A stretch of DNA of 64,000 nucleotides. It comes from Terebella lapidaria. Its lineage: Eukaryota; Annelida; Polychaeta; Terebellida; Terebellidae. Shown here piece by piece: positions 11,695-19,134 of this stretch. Position 1 is the stretch's first letter. Every line of letters starts with the position of its first letter. The stretch spans positions 25,544,209 through 25,608,208 of the forward strand of contig OX424562.1 of the NCBI GenBank assembly GCA_949152475.1. Direction: 5' to 3'. Under the pieces are notes generated by a model, which was not told the origin of the DNA, did not search any database, and saw nothing but the letters and a program-made list of their open reading frames with translations. Made by a program: the position numbers and the translations under genes.

Positions 11695-12590
11695 TGTGAC
11701 GTTTGGTAATGACTTGTTTTCGGTGTGGCCCAAAAAACCTGGTTTCTCTGATCGTATAGACTTTATGTAACTCCCGCTCGTTGTGATTCGAGAGCCGTCA
11801 CTAAATTGGTGTCCCCCAACGCTGGTGTATCATCACTCCGTAGCTCACCGGCTTCACTTAGGCAAGAAGCAACTCAGATGTAAATAAATTGAAGATTTAT
11901 ATACATCAAATCAACTTACAATTGTATGGCTGGTCACCCACGTGACGTACAAATATGAAGTTCAGACATGGAGCACTGTATGATCACATTTCAAAAATAA
12001 ATAGTGCACGAGGGCACAACTAAAAAGAGTTCTTAGCCGGCGGCGTCTCTCTGTCCCTTCCCGTTGAAGTTTCCCGTCCCGCTTAGTCGAATGGTTTCTC
12101 CAGGTAGTCGGTCTAAATCCCGGTTGACTCTAAGGCCCTGAAGAAGGAGTCGTCCGCACGGAGTTCGTCGAGTCCCTTGGCTGTGGCGGTGACGATCTCC
12201 CCACGGTCGATGTCGCTGTTGCAGTGCTCTCAGAGCGGCCGTCCGCTCTCCCTTATATAGCCAGGGTGGCTGCGCGCGCATCTTCGTCCGCGAACGTATC
12301 TTCCGCACTCTTCTCCACGTGGTGAAGACTGCGTCCGCGAACGGTTCTTCCGCGAAGGCTCCTCTTCCGCGAACGGTGCTTCCGCGACTGATGCTTCCGC
12401 TGATGATGCTTCCGCAATCGTGCTTCCGCGAACGGTTCTTCCGCGAACGATGCTTCCGCTGATGATGCTTCCGCAATCGTGCTTCCGCGAACGGTTCTTC
12501 CGCGAACGGTGTCTTCGCAAGTGGACTTTGTAGATCACGTGACCGTTCCTAACGAACGTTTCAGCGCGGCAGTTGCATGGTTTTGTTACA
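11695..12590 (-). repeat. 3' LTR of the gypsy element
   Basis: 896 bp, same sequence as 21758-22653 wherever compared. In element orientation: TGTAAC start, a block of TTCGCGGAA-type repeats (about 12,270-12,520), TATATAAG at 12252-12259, then the R/U5 part ending GTCACA. No AATAAA is seen on the element strand; a TATAAA near the end of the LTR may serve for polyadenylation. Confidence 0.95.
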
Positions 12591-12604
12591 ACTCCACCCT
12601 TTCT
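12591..12604 (-). other. polypurine tract next to the 3' LTR
   Basis: The element strand reads AGAAAGGGTGGAGT directly before the 3' LTR (TGTAAC). It is mostly purine and in the correct place to prime plus-strand DNA. A second, longer purine-rich run lies at about 12,633-12,675. Confidence 0.6.
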
Positions 12605-12607
12605 GGA

Positions 12608-12627
12608 GATCAACGTCCCCGTTGATC
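12608..12627. other. perfect 8-bp stem with 4-nt loop between two purine tracts
   Basis: GATCAACG tccc CGTTGATC forms a perfect inverted repeat, flanked on one side by the LTR-proximal polypurine tract and on the other by the longer purine run. It could shape plus-strand priming or RNA 3' structure; this is inference. Confidence 0.55.
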
Positions 12628-12710
12628 CTTTCTCTCTCTTCTTTTCTCTTCTTCCTCCTTCTTCGTCTTTTCCTGCCTGTCTGATGTTTACAGGGCTCTC
12701 TCCCTCCACT

Positions 12711-13799
12711 TCACTGGCGATCCACCTCGCTTTCGGACGTCTCCGCCAGCCTGTCTCGAGTGTCTGTATATGCTCGGAGCTGTTCCCGGAGCAGCTTGGT
12801 CTCTCGGACGTGGGCTCGCAGCTCCTTCCGGTGGCTCTTCTCTCGTTGAGAGGCCTCCCCTCGCAGCTGCAGCACCTCGGCCTCGAGCTGTCTCTGCTCC
12901 TCCTTGGCTTGGAGCCGAGCCTCCGCTTGGGTGAGGTGGCGTCGTCCCATGGCTATCGTGGACGCCAGGTCCTCCAGGGCCTTCTCTCCGGCAGTGACCG
13001 CTCTGCCCAGGCCCTCCACATACGGTCGCAGTTGGTCCTCCTCCTCCGGAACGGGCTTGAGGTACCAACTCAGGTCTAGGGGCTTGTAGGTAGGGGCCGA
13101 GTCTCTGGGAACGGGGGGTCCGTCGTCCTCGGGGGTGGGGGCCTCCGGGGATTCCGCCTCTCTCCGCTCCTGCTGAGACTCCGGTTCCTCTTCGCTATTC
13201 GGGGGGTCGTCCTCGGGGTCTGGGGCGTCCTCTGACCTGGGGGCGTCCTCCCGGGGGCTTGACGGCGTGGAGCTGGTCGTCCCGCTGGCCGCAAAGCTGA
13301 CAGTCTTCAGCTCAGGGGCAGACACAGTAGTCGGACCATCTCGGGGGTCGGACACGGGCGTGTCGGTCGTCGTCCTCCTCCGTCCTGGCTTGAGGGTGTT
13401 GCCGCTGGCATGCGACGTCTCATGCCGGTCTCTGTCAGCTCGGCGGGCGAATCGCTGGCTGCACATCTTGCAGAGGTGCCGCCCCTCCTTCTGCGTGTGT
13501 TTGGTCGCCACGTGTCGGCTAAAGTTGGATGCCGTCACGTGGATCCGGCAGGGGCTGCACCAGCGTCGCCCTCTCTCGGTGGACAACTTCCGGGCAGGGG
13601 ACCGTCGACCTCCTCGGGGCTCCTCACGACGCTCCCGGCTCCTCGAGCGCTCCCGCTTTCGGTCAGGCTTGGTAGGTGGGTCGCTCATCTTGTCGACTTC
13701 AAGGGGCAGAAAGTCAGCCAAGTCGAAATCTGGAACGTCCCCGAAATCTTCGTCTGCAAATGCGGGTATCTCAATGATCTGCAGAGTTGGTGTGTTCAT
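12711..13799 (-). CDS. ORF3: C2H2 zinc-finger, coiled-coil protein, putative transactivator (362 aa)
   Basis: It sits between pol and the 3' LTR, in the position env occupies in errantiviruses, but has no signal peptide or membrane segment. Residues 1-37 are acidic and hydrophobic (FADEDFG, DFDLADFLPLEVD), like an activation domain. Residues 45-80 are Arg/Ser-rich and basic, possibly nuclear targeting. Finger 1 has C81, C84, H96, H101; finger 2 has C110, C113, H126, H130 (CKMCSQRFARRADRDRH), a classical C2H2. A Pro/Glu-rich acidic linker follows (about 165-240), and from about 265 a charged heptad-like region suggests a dimerising coiled coil. Met1 is followed by an alternative Met38 (MSDPP). 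Function is inferred: a DNA-binding regulator of the element, possibly acting on its repeat arrays. An RNA-binding or packaging role is the main alternative. Confidence 0.75.
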   Translation of the reverse strand: MNTPTLQIIEIPAFADEDFGDVPDFDLADFLPLEVDKMSDPPTKPDRKRERSRSRERREEPRGGRRSPARKLSTERGRRWCSPCRIHVTASNFSRHVATKHTQKEGRHLCKMCSQRFARRADRDRHETSHASGNTLKPGRRRTTTDTPVSDPRDGPTTVSAPELKTVSFAASGTTSSTPSSPREDAPRSEDAPDPEDDPPNSEEEPESQQERREAESPEAPTPEDDGPPVPRDSAPTYKPLDLSWYLKPVPEEEDQLRPYVEGLGRAVTAGEKALEDLASTIAMGRRHLTQAEARLQAKEEQRQLEAEVLQLRGEASQREKSHRKELRAHVRETKLLREQLRAYTDTRDRLAETSESEVDRQ

Positions 13800-13833
13800 G
13801 GTTGAAGTGATGACGGAATCGTAGGCCGGCCTG

Positions 13834-13841
13834 CTTATATA
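13834..13841 (-). promoter_or_regulatory. putative internal promoter TATA box for ORF3
   Basis: TATATAAG in context TTTTCTATATAAGCAGG, the same core as the LTR box and placed in the same order after a TTCCGCGAACG array. The distance to the ORF3 Met at 13799 is about 35 bases, which implies a very short leader or use of the second Met (residue 38). Read from sequence; promoter activity is inferred. Confidence 0.5.
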
Positions 13842-13904
13842 GAAAAGGCGCGGACCAGGGATCTGGGGGAAAAAGCATTGTCGTGGAACGAAATAACGTT
13901 TTTC

Positions 13905-14034
13905 GCTTGCTTCCGCGAACGGTTCTTCCGCGAACGCTGCTTCCGCGAACGTGCTTCCGCGAACGGTACTTCCGCGAACGCTGCTTCCGCGAACGCTGCT
14001 TCCGCGAACGGTTCTTCCGCGAACGCTCCCGTCA
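13905..14034. repeat. eight-copy TTCCGCGAACG array upstream of ORF3
   Basis: Eight near-perfect units CTTCCGCGAACGNTN of 14-15 bp lie just past the pol stop codon (14039) and 65-190 bp upstream of the TATATAAG box. It is the most homogeneous of the element's arrays and the same unit as in the LTR. Confidence 0.85.
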
Positions 14035-14038
14035 TCGT

Positions 14039-17000
14039 TTACATCGTTTGGACTGCATTCCCGCTGTTTTCCACTCGTCCCTCGTCATCACTGGGGGTCC
14101 GGACTGGGGTCACATCGTCCGGATTGGGTATCCAGGCGTCGGTTTCAGGGGTGAACCAGCACCTTTTTATATTGTCAATGTGGACATCTTTAATCTTGCC
14201 ACCGGGTCGATCTTGTATGGACACCATCCATCCGAGATGAGACTTCACAACGAGATAAGGTCCCGTCCACCCTAGTCCTAGTTTTGGTCTAGCCTTTGGA
14301 GGGTACCAATACATCACCCAGGTGCCCACCGGAAAATGTCGAGCGGCTGATTTTATGTCATGATGGCGCTTTTGTCGCACCGTAGCCGTCTTCAGGCACT
14401 CTCGGGCAGTCTCGTGAGCTTGTATGGTGGCTTCCTTCACCCATTCGACGTATTCGGACGCACACTCGGGGACTGGTCCTCCCAAATCGTCCGGTTTCGT
14501 CCGGTACCTCAGGTCCAATGGGGTGGTTGCCTCCCGTCCCATCATCATTCGAAATGGTGTACACCCGGTGCTTTCGTGTACTGATGTTCTATAAGTCGCC
14601 ATCACGTAGGGCAGATGGTCGTCCCAGTCGTCATGGTTCTCGTCCACGACCACGGCCAGAAGGTTCAGCAGGGTCCGGTTGAATCGCTCGACCATCCCGT
14701 CTGATTTGGCGTGATAAGGGGTCGTCCGAGTCTTCTCCCCTCCTAGGATCTTGATCATCTCAAGGAAAAGCTTACTCTCGAACTCTCGTCCCTGGTCGGT
14801 GTGTATCTTGGCTGGCATTCCCAGGCGGCACACGAACTCAGTCACAAAGACGTCCGCCACCGTCTGAGCCTCATGGTTGGGTAGAGCGTAGGCCTCAGTC
14901 CACTTGGTGAAATAATCACCCACGACCAGTATATACCGGTTCCCAGAATTGGTGATCGTTCCAGGCTCCAAAATGTCCATGGCCACCCTTTCTAGCCGAT
15001 CGCCTACCGGTAGATTTCCCATGGGGTGGTACTTGGGCCCCGGTCGCGGCTTTCTCCCACTACACTTCAGGCACTCCCGGCACCAACGCTCCACGTCCTT
15101 CGTCATACCCGGCCAGTACATTCTCGCTTTTAGTCGGTGGACTGTTTTGGTGATTCCCTGGTGGCTCATCAGCTTGCCGGTGTGGACCTCCTTCATGACG
15201 GCGCGTCTCAGGACCTGTGGAACGACCAGTTGATGGATTGGTGCGTTCTGGCAAGCCGCTTGGTACCGCCGGTACAGAAGCCCATCACGTAGCTCCAGCT
15301 GGTCCCACTGTTGCCACAGAGTCTTCATTTGCTGACTTTTTGTTCTGACTTCGGGCCATGCAGGTCTCTCAGTGAAAATATTCTTCCACCCGAGGATGCC
15401 TCCAACTTCAGGGTCGGCTCGTTGAAGGGTCACTAGGTCCTCCTGGGAATAACCATTCAGGACCTGGGCCTCCGGGGCTCCCTCCATCGGATTCCGGCGT
15501 CCTCCCGTAGCCATAGCCCGCGTGACAGCTAGCATTTGTTTGTCTGGATCTCGGAGCACAGGGTTGGGGCATGGGTCCAGGAAGGGCTCCTCTCGGCAGC
15601 GCATCCACACGTCGGCCGTCGCGCCGATCGCTGCTCCGGCCACAACCTCCGGTCCCAAACCATGCAGTGCGAGGAGCATCATCAGGAGAAACCAAACCCA
15701 GGCAGAGGGGCGGAGCTGATGCAGGGTTCTGCAGACGCTCCTGGCTCCTTCCTCCGTCTGTGGGGGGCTCCGGTCAGGCAGGCATTCCTCGGCCGGCTGG
15801 GTAGTCGTCCTCGGGTCCTCCTGGCAGCGCACCTCCCAGATCCGGAATATCCCGACTCCATCTCCGCAATAGTAGTCCTCCGTCCAGGGCTCCACAGGGA
15901 CCTCCCGCAAGATGTTAACTTGAGGTCCTCCGGGGCTCCATCCTTCTCCGCTGATCGGTGGAAGCAGATCCTCGTCAGAGAGGTCCTCCAGGGGTAGGGG
16001 ACACTCCTCCTGAGTCGGACAGGCCTCCTCTTCTCCTTCGGGTCTTGTGGTGTGGCGAGGGGCGGGACAATCCGGTCTCCGGCACTGTCGGCATCTGGAC
16101 ATCCCGTCTGCATTCCCGTGTTGTACTCCCGGTCGGACCTCACACCTGAAGGCGTAGCTGGCGATGCGAGCTGCCCATCTAGCGATCATTCCTTCCGCAT
16201 CCCGAAAGTTCAGTAGCCACTTGAGAGAGGCGTGGTCGGTTCGTAGTAAGAACGCTCTCCCCCACAAGAAATGTCTGAAATGGTGTATCATACTGACGAC
16301 GGCCAGGAGCTCCCGCTTGGTGGTGCAGTAATTCCGCTGGGTGTCCCTCAGGGTTCTGGAAGCATAGGCGATCACCCGCTCTCGTCCGTCCTGCACTTGG
16401 GATAAGACGCCTCCCACTCCGTAGCCGCTAGCATCAGTATCTAAAATAAATTCTTGGTCCATGTCAGGGTACACCAGCAGGGGGTGCTCGGTCAGGGGTT
16501 GACGCAGCGCCTCGAACGCCTGCTGATGAGCCTCGCTCCAATGGTAGTTGACTTCCTTCTTTAACAGGTGGTTGAGGGGTCCCGCTCGGGTGGCAAAGTC
16601 AGGGATGAATCTGCGGTAGTACCCCACGAACCCAAGGAAGCTCCTTAGTTCTGTCAAGGTGGTCGGAGGAACCATTTTTGTTACAGCTTCGACCTTGGCA
16701 GGGTCGCACTGGATGCCTCGGTCGGACACGACATGGCCCAGGAAGTTGACCTGTTGTCGAAACAGCTCACACTTGGCGGGTTTCAGCTTCAGCCCGGCAG
16801 CCTGCAGTCTCCGGAACACGTCCTCGAGGTTGTCCACGGCTTCTTGGAAAGTCTTTCCAAGACAGACGACATCGTCCAAATAAATTAGACAACGCTTCCA
16901 TTGGAGTCCCCTCAGTGCCAGCTCCATTAGACGTTCAAAAGTAGCCGGGGCCGTCGCCAATCCAAACGGCATCACTTTAAATTGATAGAGTCCACTACGG

Positions 17001-19111
17001 GTAGTGAACGCCGTCTTCTCCTTGTCCCTGTCGTCCATCTCGACCTGCCAGTAACCACTAGCCAAGTCTAGCGTCGAAAAATATCGTCCTCCTGACAAGG
17101 TATCAAAACTCTCGTCGACTCGAGGCAGGGGGTACGCATCCTTCCGGGTGACATCATTTAGACGGCGGTAGTCGACGCAAAATCTCAGTGCACCATCCTT
17201 CTTTTTCACTAGCACGATGGGAGACGACCATGGACTGTCGCTTGGCTCCACAACGTCAGCTTTCAACATCTTGTCGACCTCGTCCTCGATCAGCTCTTGT
17301 TGGTAGTACGGGGCTCTCCTCAGAGGCTGCTTGATCGGGGGGTGATCTCCCGTGTCGATGACGTGTTTCGCCAGGGACGTCCGGCCCAACCTCCCATCTG
17401 GTCCCATAAAGACCTGCTGGTGGCGTCGAAGGAGATCGCTGACGACCTCCACCTCCTTTTCCGTCAAGTTCGGATGCATTCCCTCCAGGAGCGGTTCTAA
17501 ATGCTCCGGGCACTCTGGTGTCTTCGTCGACGATTCTGCGTGCATGGCGTGCACTCTGGTTTCGGGCTGCTCAGGCGTCCGGTTCCGCCACTTGGTGGAG
17601 TTTGGTGTAAGGGGCTCATGCTCCCTCCCGCTCTCCTCCCGGTACCACTGTTCCCTTTTAGGTTCATTCTGGGTTGTTTTCCCTCCATCGGGACGAAATC
17701 CCAGGTCGATCACGGCCTCTATTCCGTGAAGCTCGGCTAGGATGGTCCCCATCAGCACAGTGCAAGCTCCAGCGCCGGCGTTCAGAAGTACCACCGGTAC
17801 CAGGCGTCCTCGGGGTCGTACCAGGGCTCGTCCCACTACGAGGGGGTCGTCCTCCAACGGCTCTCTTGCGGACTGCACGAGGCCGGCCTTCGGAACTCCT
17901 CCCTCACTTCCTGTCAGCTTGAGGTCCACCATCATCTCTGAAAAGGGTGGCAAGACGACCGTCTCCTCCGTCACCAGTGTGTAGACGGCGTCCTCGTGGC
18001 CCGAGCTCATCACTACGGTAGTGTCGCCCACCTGCCACTCGCCCTTACGCAGATCCAGCTGTCCCCCAATCTGTTGAAGTACATCAAGCCCCAACACTCC
18101 CGGGATCCCTAGTTTGGCTACCAGTACATCTGCCGACACGAGTCGTGTGCCCAGTAGAAGTTGAACTGTCATCTCTCCTTGAACCTGTAAGTAGTCTCCG
18201 GTTGCTGCCCGTAACCTTATTCTCGTCTGCCTTATCATTGCTTTATGTTCGTCATCCATTTGGTCGAAGAGACACTCGTCCAGAACGGTGGAAGAGGCAC
18301 CCGTGTCCACCAACATACGAGTCGCCTTCCCCATAACGTGGCACGCCGCATACCACGCCAATGTGCCTCGGGCACCGGCTGACAGCGACACCACCTGGCC
18401 ATTTCTGTCAATCTTAAGAGAGCTGCCACTCTCCTCAGGGACGCCGCCCTGGATAAGTACTGAGTCGTCCACCCACAGTGATGCACCACCCTGGTCCTCT
18501 CTGTCAGTCTTAAGGGAATCACTCCCCTCGGAACCGCCGCTCCGGATAAGTAATGAGTCGTCCACCAGCAATAGCTGCTGCGCTGGCCCCTTGGTCATTC
18601 CGCTCCACCGGCCCTCCGTCTCCTCTTTCACGGCCGCTTGTGGTTCAGTTGCATAGGGGGGTCCCTGCTGTTTCGCAGCCTCCAGCCTCAAGGTTGTAAC
18701 CTGTTGGTTCTCCTTGCTGCTAGCAGAAACCTCGTTGATGTCTCCGTGGGTCCCCAGACGCTCCACGGCTCCATCGGTCTGCATTTCGTCGACGTCTCCG
18801 CGGGTCATTAGACGCTCCACGGCTCCATCGGTCTGCATTTCCTTGACGTCTCCGCGGGGCATTAGACGCTCCACGGCTCCATCGGTTTGCTGTACATTGG
18901 CACTCCCGTCTGTGTTGACAGGCTTGCCCTCCAAATAGTCGAGAATTCGATCCTCGAGCTCCTCCTGCGCCCATCCAGTTACTTCGGATGCACACCGGAA
19001 AAACCTATTAAAAATCTGTGAAACTAAAAATTCCCCCCTGGCAATGTGTTCTTCACGTCTTCGTCGAGCTTCTCGCCTGTGAAGCCGTGCACACACCTGC
19101 CAATGGCCCAT
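14039..19111 (-). CDS. pol: pol polyprotein: protease, RT, RNase H, integrase (1690 aa from its first Met)
   Basis: Order of domains: N-terminal linker with short tandem repeats (about 70-250); aspartic protease with VDTGASS (about 267); reverse transcriptase with YLDD active site (about 742); RNase H with DTDASGYG (about 890); a long spacer with a Cys-rich piece and one hydrophobic stretch (about 1000-1160); integrase zinc-binding HHCC (about 1300-1355); integrase core D...D...E (MDILEPG about 1378, HTDQGREF about 1436, MVERFNR about 1473); and a GPY/F-type module (GWTGPYLVV about 1615). All catalytic residues I can check are present and there is no internal stop. It copies the RNA and integrates the cDNA. 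The order RT-RNase H-integrase places it in Ty3/gypsy (Metaviridae type). Confidence 0.95.
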   Translation of the reverse strand: MGHWQVCARLHRREARRRREEHIARGEFLVSQIFNRFFRCASEVTGWAQEELEDRILDYLEGKPVNTDGSANVQQTDGAVERLMPRGDVKEMQTDGAVERLMTRGDVDEMQTDGAVERLGTHGDINEVSASSKENQQVTTLRLEAAKQQGPPYATEPQAAVKEETEGRWSGMTKGPAQQLLLVDDSLLIRSGGSEGSDSLKTDREDQGGASLWVDDSVLIQGGVPEESGSSLKIDRNGQVVSLSAGARGTLAWYAACHVMGKATRMLVDTGASSTVLDECLFDQMDDEHKAMIRQTRIRLRAATGDYLQVQGEMTVQLLLGTRLVSADVLVAKLGIPGVLGLDVLQQIGGQLDLRKGEWQVGDTTVVMSSGHEDAVYTLVTEETVVLPPFSEMMVDLKLTGSEGGVPKAGLVQSAREPLEDDPLVVGRALVRPRGRLVPVVLLNAGAGACTVLMGTILAELHGIEAVIDLGFRPDGGKTTQNEPKREQWYREESGREHEPLTPNSTKWRNRTPEQPETRVHAMHAESSTKTPECPEHLEPLLEGMHPNLTEKEVEVVSDLLRRHQQVFMGPDGRLGRTSLAKHVIDTGDHPPIKQPLRRAPYYQQELIEDEVDKMLKADVVEPSDSPWSSPIVLVKKKDGALRFCVDYRRLNDVTRKDAYPLPRVDESFDTLSGGRYFSTLDLASGYWQVEMDDRDKEKTAFTTRSGLYQFKVMPFGLATAPATFERLMELALRGLQWKRCLIYLDDVVCLGKTFQEAVDNLEDVFRRLQAAGLKLKPAKCELFRQQVNFLGHVVSDRGIQCDPAKVEAVTKMVPPTTLTELRSFLGFVGYYRRFIPDFATRAGPLNHLLKKEVNYHWSEAHQQAFEALRQPLTEHPLLVYPDMDQEFILDTDASGYGVGGVLSQVQDGRERVIAYASRTLRDTQRNYCTTKRELLAVVSMIHHFRHFLWGRAFLLRTDHASLKWLLNFRDAEGMIARWAARIASYAFRCEVRPGVQHGNADGMSRCRQCRRPDCPAPRHTTRPEGEEEACPTQEECPLPLEDLSDEDLLPPISGEGWSPGGPQVNILREVPVEPWTEDYYCGDGVGIFRIWEVRCQEDPRTTTQPAEECLPDRSPPQTEEGARSVCRTLHQLRPSAWVWFLLMMLLALHGLGPEVVAGAAIGATADVWMRCREEPFLDPCPNPVLRDPDKQMLAVTRAMATGGRRNPMEGAPEAQVLNGYSQEDLVTLQRADPEVGGILGWKNIFTERPAWPEVRTKSQQMKTLWQQWDQLELRDGLLYRRYQAACQNAPIHQLVVPQVLRRAVMKEVHTGKLMSHQGITKTVHRLKARMYWPGMTKDVERWCRECLKCSGRKPRPGPKYHPMGNLPVGDRLERVAMDILEPGTITNSGNRYILVVGDYFTKWTEAYALPNHEAQTVADVFVTEFVCRLGMPAKIHTDQGREFESKLFLEMIKILGGEKTRTTPYHAKSDGMVERFNRTLLNLLAVVVDENHDDWDDHLPYVMATYRTSVHESTGCTPFRMMMGREATTPLDLRYRTKPDDLGGPVPECASEYVEWVKEATIQAHETARECLKTATVRQKRHHDIKSAARHFPVGTWVMYWYPPKARPKLGLGWTGPYLVVKSHLGWMVSIQDRPGGKIKDVHIDNIKRCWFTPETDAWIPNPDDVTPVRTPSDDEGRVENSGNAVQTM
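18733..18900 (-). repeat. three tandem 57-60 bp repeats in the pol N-terminus
   Basis: They encode QTDGAVERLMPRGDVKEM, QTDGAVERLMTRGDVDEM and QTDGAVERLGTHGDINEV in a row. A second, two-copy repeat follows at about 18,390-18,570 (LLLVDDSLLIRSGG... / LWVDDSVLIQGG...). These lie upstream of the protease in a linker that probably tolerates length change. Confidence 0.8.
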
Positions 19112-19134
19112 ACGGTTGGGGGCTGGTATGAGCC

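Noticed and set aside
12033..12709. Arg/Ser/Lys-rich open frames in the LTRs (and 22096-22601)
   Set aside because: Shadows of the TTCCGCGAACG array within the LTR promoter; they span the TATA box and have no plausible transcript.
12711..13799. ORF3 as an env gene
   Set aside because: No signal peptide, no transmembrane segment, no fusion-peptide-like region; zinc fingers and basic region point to a nuclear protein.
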